A stretch of 64,000 nt of DNA from Gemmatimonadota bacterium. Lineage in GTDB: Bacteria > Gemmatimonadota > Gemmatimonadetes > Gemmatimonadales > Gemmatimonadaceae. Positions 52,511-62,842 of this stretch are shown here, piece after piece (position 1 is the first letter of the stretch; each line of letters opens with the position of its first letter). Where the stretch lies: the NCBI GenBank assembly GCA_023249375.1, contig JAHFCT010000004.1, forward strand, positions 1-64,000, read 5' to 3'. A program made the translations under genes and the position numbers. The notes under the pieces are model-generated. The model did no database searches. It was not told the origin of the DNA and saw only the letters and a program-made list of their open reading frames with translations.

Positions 52511-55279
52511 ATGCCTACCACGCCCCGTGATTCTCTCCGGCGCCTCGCGATCATTCTCGCGGCCGTCTTCTTTGTCCTGCTCGCTGCCCCCGCGCTCTCC
52601 GGATTCGCCACCGACTTTCTCTGGTTCCGCGAGATCGGCTTCTCCTCGGTCTTTCTCGTCTCGTATAGCTGGCGCGGCACGCTCTTCGGGCTCGGCGCGC
52701 TCACCGCGTTCGCCGTGCTGTACGGCAACCTCCGCCTCGCGCGCGGCGGCGCGTTTCGGCATCAGCCGGTGCTCGCGCACCTGCACGACGGCGTGCAGGT
52801 GGACGCCACGACGCTGCTGCCGCGCCTCCTCGAGATCGGCGCCGTGATCGTTTCGCTGATCATTGGCGCCGCGTTCGCCTCGGGCTGGCTCACGCTGCTC
52901 AAGGCGGTGCACGGCGCGAGCGTCGGCACCGTGGATCCGCTCTTTGGCCGCGACATCGGCTTCTACCTGTTCACGCTTCCGGCCGTCTCGATGGTGCTCG
53001 AGTCCTTGAGCACGCTCATTGGCCTCTCGCTCGTGATTGCCGGCATTACCCACGTGCTCCGAGGCGCGCTCGTCTTCACCGATCGTCCCGTGCACATTGA
53101 CGGTCCGGCGACGCGGCACCTGGGCACGCTGCTCGCGTTGTTCTTCGTCCTCGGCGCGGTGCACCTCTGGATCGTGGGCAGCGCGGAGCTGCTCTACTCG
53201 AACACTGGCCCGCTGTTCGGTGCGAGTTACACCGACGTACACTTCCGCCTGCCGGGCATTCGCATCGGCGCATTCGCCGGGCTGGCCGCCGCGGGCGTGA
53301 TCATCTACGGGATGACCCGCGGGAAGCTGGTCTGGCACACCGTGCTCGCGACCGTTGGCTGGATCGTCGTGAACGTCACGGCGCGCGGCCTGGTGCCGGC
53401 GACGGTGCAGAAGTTCGTCGTCGCGCCCAACGAACTCGTGCGCGAAACGCCGTACCTGCAGCACCACATCGACTTCACGAGGCGCGCGTGGCGGCTCGAC
53501 AGCGTCGAGACGCGCGAGCTGACCGGCGACGCCAAGCTGACGATGGCGGGAATCAAGGCCAACGCGGCCACCATCGGCAACGTGCGGCTCTGGGAGCGCG
53601 ACCTGCTCAAGCAGACGTTCTCGCAGTTGCAGGAGATCCGCACGTACTACGATTTCACCTCGGTGGCCGACGACCGCTACACGCTCGACGGCAAGTACCG
53701 CCAGGTGCACCTGTCGGCGCGCGAACTGAACACGACGATGCTGCCGACGCGCTCGTTCATCAACGAGCGGCTGACGTTCACGCACGGGCTTGGCGTCACC
53801 ATGGCGCCGGTGAACGAAGTGACCAACGAAGGACTGCCGGTGCTCTTCATCAAGGACGTGCCGCCGGTCAGCTCCGTCTCGCTGAAGGTGACGCGTCCGC
53901 AGATCTACTACGGCGAGCTGACGAACAGCTATGTCTTCGTCGGCACGGGGCAGAAGGAGTTCGATTATCCCGCAGGTGAAGCCAACGTCTACTCGCCGTA
54001 TACCGGGCGCGGCGGAGTGGCCGTGGGTTCGTTCCTGCGCCGATTGCTGTTCGCGTGGGACTTCGGGTCGCTCAAGATCCTGCTCAGCGACGACATCGTG
54101 GGGAAGGCGCGCGTCCTGTACCGGCGCAATATCACGGCCAGGGCACAGGCGGCGCTCCCGTTCGTGGACTTCGACGCCGAACCGTACCTGGTGGTGAACG
54201 ACGCGGGCGAACTGAAGTGGATTCTCGATGCCTACACCACGAGCGAAGACTACCCGTACGCGCAGCGTATCGAGAGCGGCGTCAATTACATGCGCAACAG
54301 CGTGAAGGTGGTGATTGACGCGTACGACGGCACCGTGGACGCGTACATCGCGGATCCGGGCGACGCCGTGATTCGAACCTACGCGCAGATCTTCCCCGGC
54401 ATTCTCAAGCCGTTGAGCGCGATGCCGGCCGATCTCCGCCGGCACGTCCGCTATCCAGGCGAACTGTTCCGCGCGCAGACGGCGCTGCACGCCACCTATC
54501 ACATGGTCTCGCCCGAGACGTTCTACCACAAGGAAGACCAGTGGCAGTTCCCGGTGGTGGGGGACAAGGCGCGCCAGGCCACGGGCTTCATGCGGCACAT
54601 CATCCTCCGCCTGCCTGGCGAATCGGATGAAGAGTTCATCTACATGATGCCCTTCACACCGCGCGGCAAGGACAACATGGCGGCGTGGATGGTGGCGCGC
54701 ATGGACGGCGAACACTACGGCCAGCTGGTGGTCTACCGGTTCCCCAAGCAGAGCCTGGTGTACGGCCCCACGCAGATTGCCAACCGGATCAATCAGGACA
54801 CCGACATCTCGCGGCAGATCACGCTCTGGGACCAGAAGGGGAGCGAGGTGATTCGCGGCGAGCTGCTGGTGATCCCCATCGGCGAGTCGCTCATCTACGT
54901 GCAGCCGGTCTATCTGCGCGCCGAGGGCGGGACGATTCCCGAGCTGAAGCGTGTGGTGGTGGCGTACGAGAATCAGGTGGTGATGGAGGAAACGCTGGAG
55001 CGCGGGTTGGCGCAGCTTTTCGGCGGCAGCGCGTCGGCGATCACCAGCGCGGTGGAAGGGCCGGCGTCCGCGAGCGCGGCAACCGCCGGTGCGCCGAGCG
55101 CCGCCGGCGCGAGGGCACCGGCCGCGGCGAACCCGGCCGTCGCCGCGCTGGTGCGCGAGGCGGCGCAGCTCTACGAACGCGCGATCGCCGCGCAGCGCAT
55201 CGGTGACTGGGCCGAGTATGGCAAGCAGATCGAGCGGCTCGGCGCGGTGCTCAAGGAGCTGAAGGCGAAGTCACCGTAG
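52511..55279 (+). CDS. UPF0182 family large membrane protein
   Basis: 922 aa. ATG 52511 follows a TAAACT hexamer by about 7 nt, so the transcript may be nearly leaderless. Seven N-terminal TM segments (about 10-310), then a large extracytoplasmic domain (about 315-850) with conserved text such as NPAVAALVREAAQLYERA near the end and GTVDAYIADPGDAVIRTYAQIFPG. An Ala/Gly/Pro linker (about 845-880) precedes the C-terminal helical domain. Widespread family of unknown function. A very long antisense frame here is a codon-bias shadow. Confidence 0.9.
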   Translation: MPTTPRDSLRRLAIILAAVFFVLLAAPALSGFATDFLWFREIGFSSVFLVSYSWRGTLFGLGALTAFAVLYGNLRLARGGAFRHQPVLAHLHDGVQVDATTLLPRLLEIGAVIVSLIIGAAFASGWLTLLKAVHGASVGTVDPLFGRDIGFYLFTLPAVSMVLESLSTLIGLSLVIAGITHVLRGALVFTDRPVHIDGPATRHLGTLLALFFVLGAVHLWIVGSAELLYSNTGPLFGASYTDVHFRLPGIRIGAFAGLAAAGVIIYGMTRGKLVWHTVLATVGWIVVNVTARGLVPATVQKFVVAPNELVRETPYLQHHIDFTRRAWRLDSVETRELTGDAKLTMAGIKANAATIGNVRLWERDLLKQTFSQLQEIRTYYDFTSVADDRYTLDGKYRQVHLSARELNTTMLPTRSFINERLTFTHGLGVTMAPVNEVTNEGLPVLFIKDVPPVSSVSLKVTRPQIYYGELTNSYVFVGTGQKEFDYPAGEANVYSPYTGRGGVAVGSFLRRLLFAWDFGSLKILLSDDIVGKARVLYRRNITARAQAALPFVDFDAEPYLVVNDAGELKWILDAYTTSEDYPYAQRIESGVNYMRNSVKVVIDAYDGTVDAYIADPGDAVIRTYAQIFPGILKPLSAMPADLRRHVRYPGELFRAQTALHATYHMVSPETFYHKEDQWQFPVVGDKARQATGFMRHIILRLPGESDEEFIYMMPFTPRGKDNMAAWMVARMDGEHYGQLVVYRFPKQSLVYGPTQIANRINQDTDISRQITLWDQKGSEVIRGELLVIPIGESLIYVQPVYLRAEGGTIPELKRVVVAYENQVVMEETLERGLAQLFGGSASAITSAVEGPASASAATAGAPSAAGARAPAAANPAVAALVREAAQLYERAIAAQRIGDWAEYGKQIERLGAVLKELKAKSP

Positions 55280-55389
55280 CCAGCACAACGTGGCGCGTCT
55301 TGGCGGCCCCTTGGCGCGTGGCGAGATTATCGGCGTCAGCGTCCGCACGGGCGGCCCGTCCGCCTGACTCACTCGTTTCGGAGAGCAGC

Positions 55390-58062
55390 ATGCGGTTTTC
55401 ATCGTTCGGCTCAGCGTTCGTCAGGGGTGCCGCGATAGTCGCGCTCGCCACGCCGTGCGCGCGGCTTCTCGCGCAGCAGCCCGCGGTGCCCACGCCCGAG
55501 TCGGCGTTTGGCTTCAGTGTCGGCGCGGATTTCAAGCTCGTGACGTACGAGGAATCGGTCCACTACTTCCAGCAGCTCGCCGCGTCGAGCAACCGCATCA
55601 AGCTGCTCGAGGTGGGCAAGACGTCGCTGGGGCGTCCGTGGACGCTGGCGATCATCTCGTCGCCGGAGAACCTCGCCAAGCTCGACCGCCTGCGCGCCGT
55701 CGCGCAGCAACTCGCGCACCCGGCTTCGCTCACCGACGCGCAGGCCCGCGCGCTGGCCAAAGAGGGAAAGGTCTTCGTCGACATCAGCGGCGGCCTGCAT
55801 GCGTCGGAGATCGCCGGCTCGCAGCACACCATCCAGCTGGCGTACGACCTGCTGTCGCGCAATGACGAGCGCACGCGGGCGCTGCTCGACAACACCGTGC
55901 TGATGCTCTGGCCGTCGCTTAATCCCGACGGGCAGGACATTGTCGTGAACTGGTACCGCAAGCAGGTGGGGACGCCCTACGAGGTGGCGCCGCTCGACGA
56001 GCTGTATCAGAAGTACATCGGGCACGACAACAACCGCGACGCATACATGCTGAACGTCGTGGAGTCGCGCGTGATCGCCCGCACCTGGCGCCAGTGGGAG
56101 CCGCAGATCATCTACGTGCAGCACCAGACCGCTCCGTTTCCGACGCGCATCTGGCTGCCGCCCTTCGCCGAACCCATCGCGCCGCGCGTGAACGCACTGA
56201 TGTCGCGCGAGGTGAACACGATTGGCATGACCATCGCGCAGGCCCTCGAGACCAACGGGCAGGTGGGCGCGACGCACATGGGCAAGGGCTTTGACGCGTG
56301 GTATCCGGGCTACATCGACTACATGCCGATGCTGCAGAACATCGCCGCGTTCTGGACGGAGACGGCGCTCTTCGAGTACGCCACGCCGAAGCTCTATACC
56401 ATCGACGAGTTCCCGCGCGAGTATCGCGACCTGCGGCCCCAGTCGCTTTACCCGAGCCCGTGGCCGGGCGGATGGTGGCGCCTCAAGGACGCCGTGTCGT
56501 ACATGGAGACGGCGTCGCTCGCCGTCATCGACTACGCGAGCAAGTATCGCGAGGAGCTGCAGTGGAACCGGTATCAGGCGGGGCGCAACGCCATCGCGCG
56601 CTATGCCAAGGAGCCGCCGTACGCGTACATCGTGCCGCAGGCTCAGCGCGACCCGGGGGCGGCGGTGGCGCTGCTCAAGCGCCTGGCCTTCCTCGGCGTG
56701 CGCGTTGAGGAGCTGTCGCGCGACGCCACGCACGCGGGCATCCGCTATGCCAAGGGAAGCTGGGTGATTCCGATGAATCAGGAGTACGCGGAGTTGGTGC
56801 GGCAGCTCTTCGAGGTGCAGCAGTATCCGGATCTTCGCGAAGGGGACGCGCCGGAGCCGCCGTACGACGCCGCCGGATGGACGCTGCCGTATCTCGCCGA
56901 TGTGCGCATTTCGGAGGCGCGCGTACCGTTGTCGGCGGAGTTCCGCGCGGCCATGCAGCCGGTGCAGGGCAAGCCAACGGACGTGGCCGCGGCGGAGGCG
57001 CCGCTCTCTACGAACGCCGTGGCCGCGGGCATCACGCCGCCGCCGGCACGCATCGGAGGTGCGGGCGAAGCACTCGCCGTCGATCCGGCGCAGAACGATG
57101 CATTCCGGCTGATCAACCGCGCGCTTGCGGCGGGCGGTGCGGTGCACGCCGAGGGCGGAAAGTACGTGGTGTCGGGCATCGCGCCGGCGCGACTCGAAGG
57201 GTGGGCCAGTGACCTGTCGCTGCGTGCCGAACGGCGCGTCGGGGCGGGAGCGGGCGGCGCCGTCGGCTCCAAGCGCATCGCGCTGTTCCGGGCGCTCTCG
57301 CCGAGCATGGACGAAGGCTGGACGGAGTGGCTGCTCGATCAATTTGAGTTCGCGTACACCGTGATCACCAACACCGACGTGCTGGCCGGCAATCTCAACG
57401 AACGCTTTGACGTCATCCTCTTCGCATCAGACCGCTCGCGCAGTCTCACCGCGGGCTTCGCGCCGGGGAGCGTGCCGCCGAGCATCGAGGGCGGGCTTGG
57501 CGATGCCGGCGTGCGGGCGCTCGACGCGTTCGTGCGCGCGGGCGGCACCGTGGTGGCGGTGAATCAGAGCGCGCTCTTCGCCATCGACGCGCTGCATCTG
57601 CCCGTCAAGAACATGGCGCAGGCGCTTCAGCCCAAGGACTTCTTTGCGAGCGGATCGATTCTCGAGGTGATCACGGATCCGTCGCAGCCCGTGATGGCGG
57701 GGATGCCGGACCGCGCGAAGGTCTTCTTCGATCGCGGTCCGATCTTCTCGACGCTCGACGGCTTTGAGGGTGCCGTGCTGGCAAAGTACGCGCGGGATGG
57801 TTCGCCGCTCCTCTCGGGTTACCTGCTTGGCGAGAAGTTCCTGCAAGGCAACGCTGCCGCGCTGGACGTCAAGCACGAGCGCGGGCACGTGGTGCTCCTC
57901 GGGTTCCGCCCGCAGTGGCGAGGTCAGACCATCGGCACGTTCCGCGTGCTGTTGAATGCCGCGTTCTACGGCCGTGACGTGGCGGAGCATGCCAAGCCCT
58001 CGGCGGGCTTCGCGGGCACGCCGAAGGCCGCACCGGTCGAGGGCGGGAAGAGAGCGCCGTAG
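55390..58062 (+). CDS. Secreted M14-family zinc carboxypeptidase-like protein
   Basis: 890 aa from ATG 55390, far longer than classical carboxypeptidases (~300-400). Signal peptide ends near LLAQ. Zinc ligands: His137 and Glu140 in GGLHASE, and His245 in YVQHQTAPFP; the LNPDG and DNNRD phrases lie between them. The M14 domain covers about 45-400; residues about 400-890 form additional domains with a late class-I-glutamine-amidotransferase-like look (VRAGGTVVAVNQSA, GHVVLLGFRPQWRGQT). Likely acts on peptides outside the cytoplasm. Substrate unknown. Confidence 0.86.
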   Translation: MRFSSFGSAFVRGAAIVALATPCARLLAQQPAVPTPESAFGFSVGADFKLVTYEESVHYFQQLAASSNRIKLLEVGKTSLGRPWTLAIISSPENLAKLDRLRAVAQQLAHPASLTDAQARALAKEGKVFVDISGGLHASEIAGSQHTIQLAYDLLSRNDERTRALLDNTVLMLWPSLNPDGQDIVVNWYRKQVGTPYEVAPLDELYQKYIGHDNNRDAYMLNVVESRVIARTWRQWEPQIIYVQHQTAPFPTRIWLPPFAEPIAPRVNALMSREVNTIGMTIAQALETNGQVGATHMGKGFDAWYPGYIDYMPMLQNIAAFWTETALFEYATPKLYTIDEFPREYRDLRPQSLYPSPWPGGWWRLKDAVSYMETASLAVIDYASKYREELQWNRYQAGRNAIARYAKEPPYAYIVPQAQRDPGAAVALLKRLAFLGVRVEELSRDATHAGIRYAKGSWVIPMNQEYAELVRQLFEVQQYPDLREGDAPEPPYDAAGWTLPYLADVRISEARVPLSAEFRAAMQPVQGKPTDVAAAEAPLSTNAVAAGITPPPARIGGAGEALAVDPAQNDAFRLINRALAAGGAVHAEGGKYVVSGIAPARLEGWASDLSLRAERRVGAGAGGAVGSKRIALFRALSPSMDEGWTEWLLDQFEFAYTVITNTDVLAGNLNERFDVILFASDRSRSLTAGFAPGSVPPSIEGGLGDAGVRALDAFVRAGGTVVAVNQSALFAIDALHLPVKNMAQALQPKDFFASGSILEVITDPSQPVMAGMPDRAKVFFDRGPIFSTLDGFEGAVLAKYARDGSPLLSGYLLGEKFLQGNAAALDVKHERGHVVLLGFRPQWRGQTIGTFRVLLNAAFYGRDVAEHAKPSAGFAGTPKAAPVEGGKRAP

Positions 58063-58088
58063 CCGCCGATCGCCGGGTTGAACGGCCT

Positions 58089-58125
58089 GGGGCCGCTGGC
58101 TGCGAAGCACGCGGCCAGCGGCCCT
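58089..58125. terminator. Stem-loop after the M14 peptidase gene
   Basis: An 11-bp stem GGGCCGCTGGC / GCCAGCGGCCC (plus one G-U) with a 13-nt loop, 27 nt after the stop. A C/T-rich run follows; no T-run. Rest of the 167-nt gap shows no gene. Confidence 0.55.
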
Positions 58126-58229
58126 CCCCTTGTCTCCCACCATAGAGCGGCCGATGCTTATCGAAGGCCAGTTCCGCGACTGGCGCTGTGTTTCGTTAAG
58201 CGATGCCGAGACCGAATCCAGAGATTCCC

Positions 58230-59396
58230 ATGAACGCGATTTCCAGTCCCTTATTTGCGAAACGATGCCTCGGCGCGGCGCTCGCGTTGACGCTTGCGTC
58301 GTGTGGACACCCGAAGGAGAAGGAAATCCGCATCGGCCTCCTGCACATCAGCGAGGGGCAGGGCGCCGTCGAGTCGGGCGCTCCGTCGCTGCTGGGCGCG
58401 GACATGGCGGTCGATGAGCTCAACGCCGAAGGCGGCGTGCTCATCGGCGGCACGCGATATCGCGTGCGGCTCCTCAAGCGCGGTTACGTGAGCGGACCCG
58501 ACGCCGCGGCCAGTGCGGCGCGTGAAGTGATCAACCTCGACAGTGCGGACGCGCTGGTGGGGCCACAGCTGAGTTCGCATGCGCTGACCGCGGCGACGGT
58601 GGCCGAGCTGGCCGGCGTGCCGATGATCACGCCCATGGCCTCGAATCCGAACGTGACGAAGGGCAAGACCTTCGTCTTCCGACTCGCCTTCCTCGATGCG
58701 TTCCAGGGGCAGCTGCTTGCCGGATACGCGGCGGACAAACTGCACCTCCGTCGCGCGAGCATCCTGTACGATGCGACCAGCGCGTACGGTCACGATATCG
58801 CCGACTTGTTCCGGCAGACGTTCGAGTCGCGCGGCGGGAAGGTGGTCGCGACGGAGACGTTCGTCTCCGATGGCGGCTTTGATTATCGGCCACAGTTGCG
58901 GCGGATCCTCGCCAAGTCGCCCGACGCGCTGCTGCTCCCCAACTATGCGCGCCAGGACTCGTTTCAGGTGCGTCAGGCGCGGGAACTCGGTTTCCGCGGA
59001 CGCTTCCTGGGGTCGGACAACTGGGACCCCGTGAGCGTTGCGCACATTCCTGAGGCCTCCGGAACGGTCTTGGTGTCGCAGTGGGATGAACGCATTCCGC
59101 GCGAGGAAACGCAGGCGTTCCTCAAGCGCTACGCAAAGCGGTACCCCGGCGGCCGTCCGCGAACGACCGCGGCCAGCACCTACGACGCCGTTCGCGTGCT
59201 TGCCGACGCGGCGTCGCGCGCCGGCACGCTCGAAGGCAAGGCGTGGGCGAAGGCCATCGGCGGCACGCCGAGATTCGAGGGCGTGGTCGCCGTCTATCGC
59301 TTCGTCGGAACCGGGGATCCCAAACGCGGCGGCTCGGTGCTGTATCTCGGACCGCGCGGTGACTCACTGCTTGCGACGCAGGAACCGCCGGAGTGA
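58230..59396 (+). CDS. Branched-chain-amino-acid-type periplasmic binding lipoprotein
   Basis: 388 aa from ATG 58230; ATG 58203 is an alternative. Lipobox LTLASC. Type I periplasmic binding fold (ANF/LivJ): IRIGLLHISEGQGAVESG, GADMAVDELNAEGGVLIGG, ADALVGPQLSSHALTAATVAELAGVPMITPMA, and KTFVFRLAF. No permease or ATPase genes are near. The TGA overlaps the GTG of a periplasmic-sensing hybrid kinase, so it more likely presents a ligand to that kinase than feeds a transporter. Confidence 0.87.
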   Translation: MNAISSPLFAKRCLGAALALTLASCGHPKEKEIRIGLLHISEGQGAVESGAPSLLGADMAVDELNAEGGVLIGGTRYRVRLLKRGYVSGPDAAASAAREVINLDSADALVGPQLSSHALTAATVAELAGVPMITPMASNPNVTKGKTFVFRLAFLDAFQGQLLAGYAADKLHLRRASILYDATSAYGHDIADLFRQTFESRGGKVVATETFVSDGGFDYRPQLRRILAKSPDALLLPNYARQDSFQVRQARELGFRGRFLGSDNWDPVSVAHIPEASGTVLVSQWDERIPREETQAFLKRYAKRYPGGRPRTTAASTYDAVRVLADAASRAGTLEGKAWAKAIGGTPRFEGVVAVYRFVGTGDPKRGGSVLYLGPRGDSLLATQEPPE

Positions 59397-62143
59397 CGGC
59401 ACGGCTCACCCGCGGTTCCGGAAATCGCGCCGGCGCACGCGGCCTGCGTGACCGGCTGTCGGCACCGTGGCGGCGCAGCCTTCCGGTGCGCCTCGCGCTG
59501 TCCGTCATCGCCGTGGCGGGGTTCGCCGTGCTCGCGGTGGCCGCGGTCTCGTATGTCCGGGCGTCCACGGCGCTGCGCGAGCGCATCAATGAACGCATTC
59601 AGAGCATCGCCGACGACAAGGAACAGGATCTGAACGAGTGGATGATGTCGCAGCAGGCACTGCTCGTCTACCTCGCCCAGTCGCATCAGACGGTTGCCGA
59701 TGTCAGTGTGCTCATGCGTTCGCCCGATGAGCGGCTCCGGAGCAGGAGCCGCGAGGAAATCCGTGGCGAACTCGGGCGACTGCGCCGCGGGCCGATGGCC
59801 GCGGCGGAGGTGCAGCTCATCGGCATTCCCGGCGGTCCCGTCCTCATCTCCACGCGCCCGGCCAGCGAGGGCCGATATGTGGCCGAGGAGCAGTTCTACA
59901 CGGAGGGGAAGACACGCACCTTCACGCAGAACATTTATCCGTCGCCGGTCGATGGACAGCCGACGCTGACCATCTCGACGCCCATCCGCGCGGCCGACGG
60001 CGATTCCATCGCGGTGCTGGCCGCCCATCTCGACCTGAAGAAGCTCTACGACCTGCTCAAAGGCCAAACCGGGCCGGTGCCCGTGGAGACCTACGCGGTC
60101 AACCGGACGGGTGACATCGTCACGCCCGAGGTGTTCGACCGGTCTGCCTACGTGCGCGGTGTGCACAGTTTCGGCATCGAACGTGCGCTGAAGGGGGCGC
60201 ACGGCGCCGCCGAGTACCTCGACTACAAGGGCGAGCCCGTCCTCGGCGTGTATCGCTGGCTCGACAAGTACGAAATGGCGCTCCTCGTGGAAGTGCGCCG
60301 CGATGACGCGATGAAGTCCGCGCGCAGCCTGCTCATTTTCGCGCTGCTGTCGAGCTTCATCGTCCTCGTCACGCTCTCGGTCGGCGTCGTCTTCGCCACG
60401 CGGCGCGTCACGCAGCCCATGCTCGCCACCGCGGCGGCGGCCGAGCGAGTGGCGCACGGCGATTTCTCGGTGCGCGCTCCCGAGGGCACCGACGACGAGA
60501 TTGGCCAGCTCGCCCGCACCTTCAACAGCATGACGGGCAAGCTGCAGTCGCTCTACGGCGAGCTCAACCAGCAGGTGGCGAGCACGCACACCGCGCTGCG
60601 CGAGGCGGAAGCGAATCGCGCATTGCTGCAGGACATCGTGGACAATGCCTCGACGATGGTCTGCGTCGTTGATCTCGATGGTGGCCTTCGCCTGGCCAAC
60701 CGTTGCTTCGAACGCACGTTCAACGCGTCGCAACATACCGGCGCGGACCAGCCGCTGCGCCTCGCGGACGTCGTTGGCGCAGCGGCGCCGGACCTCCTGC
60801 GCGTCCTCGGCGATGCCCGCGTCGCGGGCCGTCTCGTCGAGCGCGAAGTGGTGATGCACGGCCGCGCCGAGGCGCACACCTGGCTGGTGGCGTGCTTCCC
60901 GCTGTTTGACGCGGCGCATGCGCCGTACGCGACGGGCGTCATCGCCACCGATCTCACCGAGCGCGCACGGCTTGAGGAGGAGCGCCGTCAGCTCGACGCG
61001 CGCACCCAGCACGCGCAGAAACTCGAGAGCCTCGGCATCATGGCGGGAGGCATCGCGCACGACTTCAACAACATCCTCGGTGCCATCCTCGGCAACGCCG
61101 ATCTCGCCATGGCGACCATCGACGATCGCGACGAGGTGCAGGCGTCGCTGGGGCAGATTTCCAGTGCGGCCCGGCGCGCCGCAGATCTGACGCGCCAGAT
61201 GCTGGCGTATGCCGGCAAGGCAAGTTTCCGCCGCGAGACGATCAACCTCAGCGAGATTGCCGTCGACATCGTCTCCCTGGTGCGCGTGGCGCAGTCGAAG
61301 AAGGTGACGTTCGAAGTCGTCGTCGATGCGGAGCCGGCGTGGATTGACGCCGATCCCGCGCAGCTCTCGCAGGTGATGCTGAACCTGGTGACCAATGCCG
61401 CGGAGTCGATCGGCGATGCCGAGGGCAAAGTCAGCGTGATCATTGAATCAGACGCGCCCGCGCCACCCGACGCGCCGGAGTCACCGCCTTCCACCGTGTG
61501 GCGCCGACTTGTCGTGCGAGACACCGGAGAGGGGATGAGCGAGGCCACGCGCGCGCGCATCTTCGAGCCGTTTTTCAGCACCAAGGAGTCCGGGCACGGA
61601 CTCGGGTTGTCGGCGGTGACGGGCATCGTGCGCGCCGCCGGCGGGGCGCTGCGCGTCGAGAGCACCATCAACCAGGGCTCGGTCTTCGAAGTGTCCCTGC
61701 CCGGCGTGCAGGTGTCGGAGCGCGAGACGGCGAGTGAGACGCTGCGCGCGCCGCGGAGCGCGACCGCGCGCCAGCGCGGCACGGTGCTCATCGTCGATGA
61801 CGAACCGTCGTTGCGCCGCGTCTGTGCGAAATCACTGGCGCAGGTGGGCTATCAGGTGATCGAGGCCGCCGACGGGCTGGAGGCGATGATCGAGTTCGAA
61901 CGCCACGCGGCCAGCGTCGATCTCATCGTGCTCGACCTCACCATGCCGGGCATGAACGGCGCCGAGGTGCTGCTCGCCGTGCGGCAAGCCAGCCACACCG
62001 TGCCGGTGATCGTCGCCAGCGGCTACGATGCGGCCGACAGCGCGGCGCGGCTGCCGTTCGACGCGCGCGTGCGATTTCTGCAGAAGCCGTTCGAGATGCC
62101 GGCGCTGGTGCAGCTGGTCGGCGAACTCACCATGCAAGGCTGA
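59393..62143 (+). CDS. Hybrid sensor histidine kinase with extracytoplasmic domain and C-terminal receiver
   Basis: 916 aa. TM1 about 35-57, a large periplasmic domain of dCache type (about 60-310), TM2 about 318-340, HAMP about 345-395, a PAS-like domain about 425-530, HisKA with His556 in GIMAGGIAHDFNN, HATPase_c (LNLVTNAAESI, DTGEGMS, FEPFFSTK, GHGLGLSAV) and a receiver with Asp848 in LIVLDLTMP. Overlaps the binding protein by 4 nt. Phosphorelay output is elsewhere. Confidence 0.9.
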   Translation: MTARLTRGSGNRAGARGLRDRLSAPWRRSLPVRLALSVIAVAGFAVLAVAAVSYVRASTALRERINERIQSIADDKEQDLNEWMMSQQALLVYLAQSHQTVADVSVLMRSPDERLRSRSREEIRGELGRLRRGPMAAAEVQLIGIPGGPVLISTRPASEGRYVAEEQFYTEGKTRTFTQNIYPSPVDGQPTLTISTPIRAADGDSIAVLAAHLDLKKLYDLLKGQTGPVPVETYAVNRTGDIVTPEVFDRSAYVRGVHSFGIERALKGAHGAAEYLDYKGEPVLGVYRWLDKYEMALLVEVRRDDAMKSARSLLIFALLSSFIVLVTLSVGVVFATRRVTQPMLATAAAAERVAHGDFSVRAPEGTDDEIGQLARTFNSMTGKLQSLYGELNQQVASTHTALREAEANRALLQDIVDNASTMVCVVDLDGGLRLANRCFERTFNASQHTGADQPLRLADVVGAAAPDLLRVLGDARVAGRLVEREVVMHGRAEAHTWLVACFPLFDAAHAPYATGVIATDLTERARLEEERRQLDARTQHAQKLESLGIMAGGIAHDFNNILGAILGNADLAMATIDDRDEVQASLGQISSAARRAADLTRQMLAYAGKASFRRETINLSEIAVDIVSLVRVAQSKKVTFEVVVDAEPAWIDADPAQLSQVMLNLVTNAAESIGDAEGKVSVIIESDAPAPPDAPESPPSTVWRRLVVRDTGEGMSEATRARIFEPFFSTKESGHGLGLSAVTGIVRAAGGALRVESTINQGSVFEVSLPGVQVSERETASETLRAPRSATARQRGTVLIVDDEPSLRRVCAKSLAQVGYQVIEAADGLEAMIEFERHAASVDLIVLDLTMPGMNGAEVLLAVRQASHTVPVIVASGYDAADSAARLPFDARVRFLQKPFEMPALVQLVGELTMQG

Positions 62144-62161
62144 CGGCACCGCGTTCGCGGT

Positions 62162-62839
62162 TTAATCCTCCGGCTCCGCGCATCGCTTGTCATCGTGCCC
62201 GATGGCATTCACGTGTGTGCTCACGCGATGCGCGGTCCACTCCGAGGGTTCCCACGCCGCCATCAGTGCGCGCGCCGCCTCGGTTTCCGTGCCTACGGAG
62301 AGCCACGCGGCGTAGCGCGACGGGTCGATGATCACGGGCATGCGCGAGTGAATCGGCGCCAGCAACGCGTTCGGTTCCGTCGTCAGCACCGTGCACGTTT
62401 CGATCGCTGCCTCATCCGTCGTGCCGCGCGGCTGCCACCGCTCCCAGAGTCCGGCCAGCGCGAACGCGCCGCCGTCGGCACGCCGGATAAACCACGGCTG
62501 CTTGCGCGCGCCGCCCTTCATCGCCTGCCACTCGTAGAATCCGTCGGCGGGAATCAGGCATCGCCGCTGCTTGAACGCCGCGCGAAACGCGGGCTTCTCG
62601 CTGGCTGATTCGGCGCGCGCGTTCGCCAGCCGGCCGCCGATCGCGGGATCTGCCGCCCAGAAAGGAATGAGCCCCCAGCGCAGCAGCGCCACTTCCGCCT
62701 CGGCGCCGGCGTGCCGCACCACCGCAATGGGACGCCCCGGGCCGAGGTTCCAGTGCGGCGGCAGCTGCGGGCCGCGGCGGACGCCAAACTGCGCCCAGTC
62801 GATGCGATCGCTCTTCGAGAGCGCGAAGCGTCCGCACAT
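62162..62839 (-). CDS. SRAP-domain DNA-protein crosslink protein (YedK/HMCES family)
   Basis: 225 aa. Catalytic Cys2 follows the initiator Met (MCGRFALS), Asn in NARAES, Glu in GFYEW and His in HSRMPVII, the conserved set that links covalently to abasic sites in single-stranded DNA. No SOS box was identified upstream. Starts 3 nt after the stop of the kinase on the same strand, so it is probably co-transcribed with it. Confidence 0.93.
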   Translation of the reverse strand: MCGRFALSKSDRIDWAQFGVRRGPQLPPHWNLGPGRPIAVVRHAGAEAEVALLRWGLIPFWAADPAIGGRLANARAESASEKPAFRAAFKQRRCLIPADGFYEWQAMKGGARKQPWFIRRADGGAFALAGLWERWQPRGTTDEAAIETCTVLTTEPNALLAPIHSRMPVIIDPSRYAAWLSVGTETEAARALMAAWEPSEWTAHRVSTHVNAIGHDDKRCAEPED

Positions 62840-62842
62840 CTC

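Noticed and set aside
52307-54715. 802-codon minus-strand open frame opposite UPF0182 and tRNA-Ser(GGA)
   Set aside because: It is Arg/His-rich, without domain text, and overlaps a tRNA; it arises from high third-position GC of the plus-strand gene.
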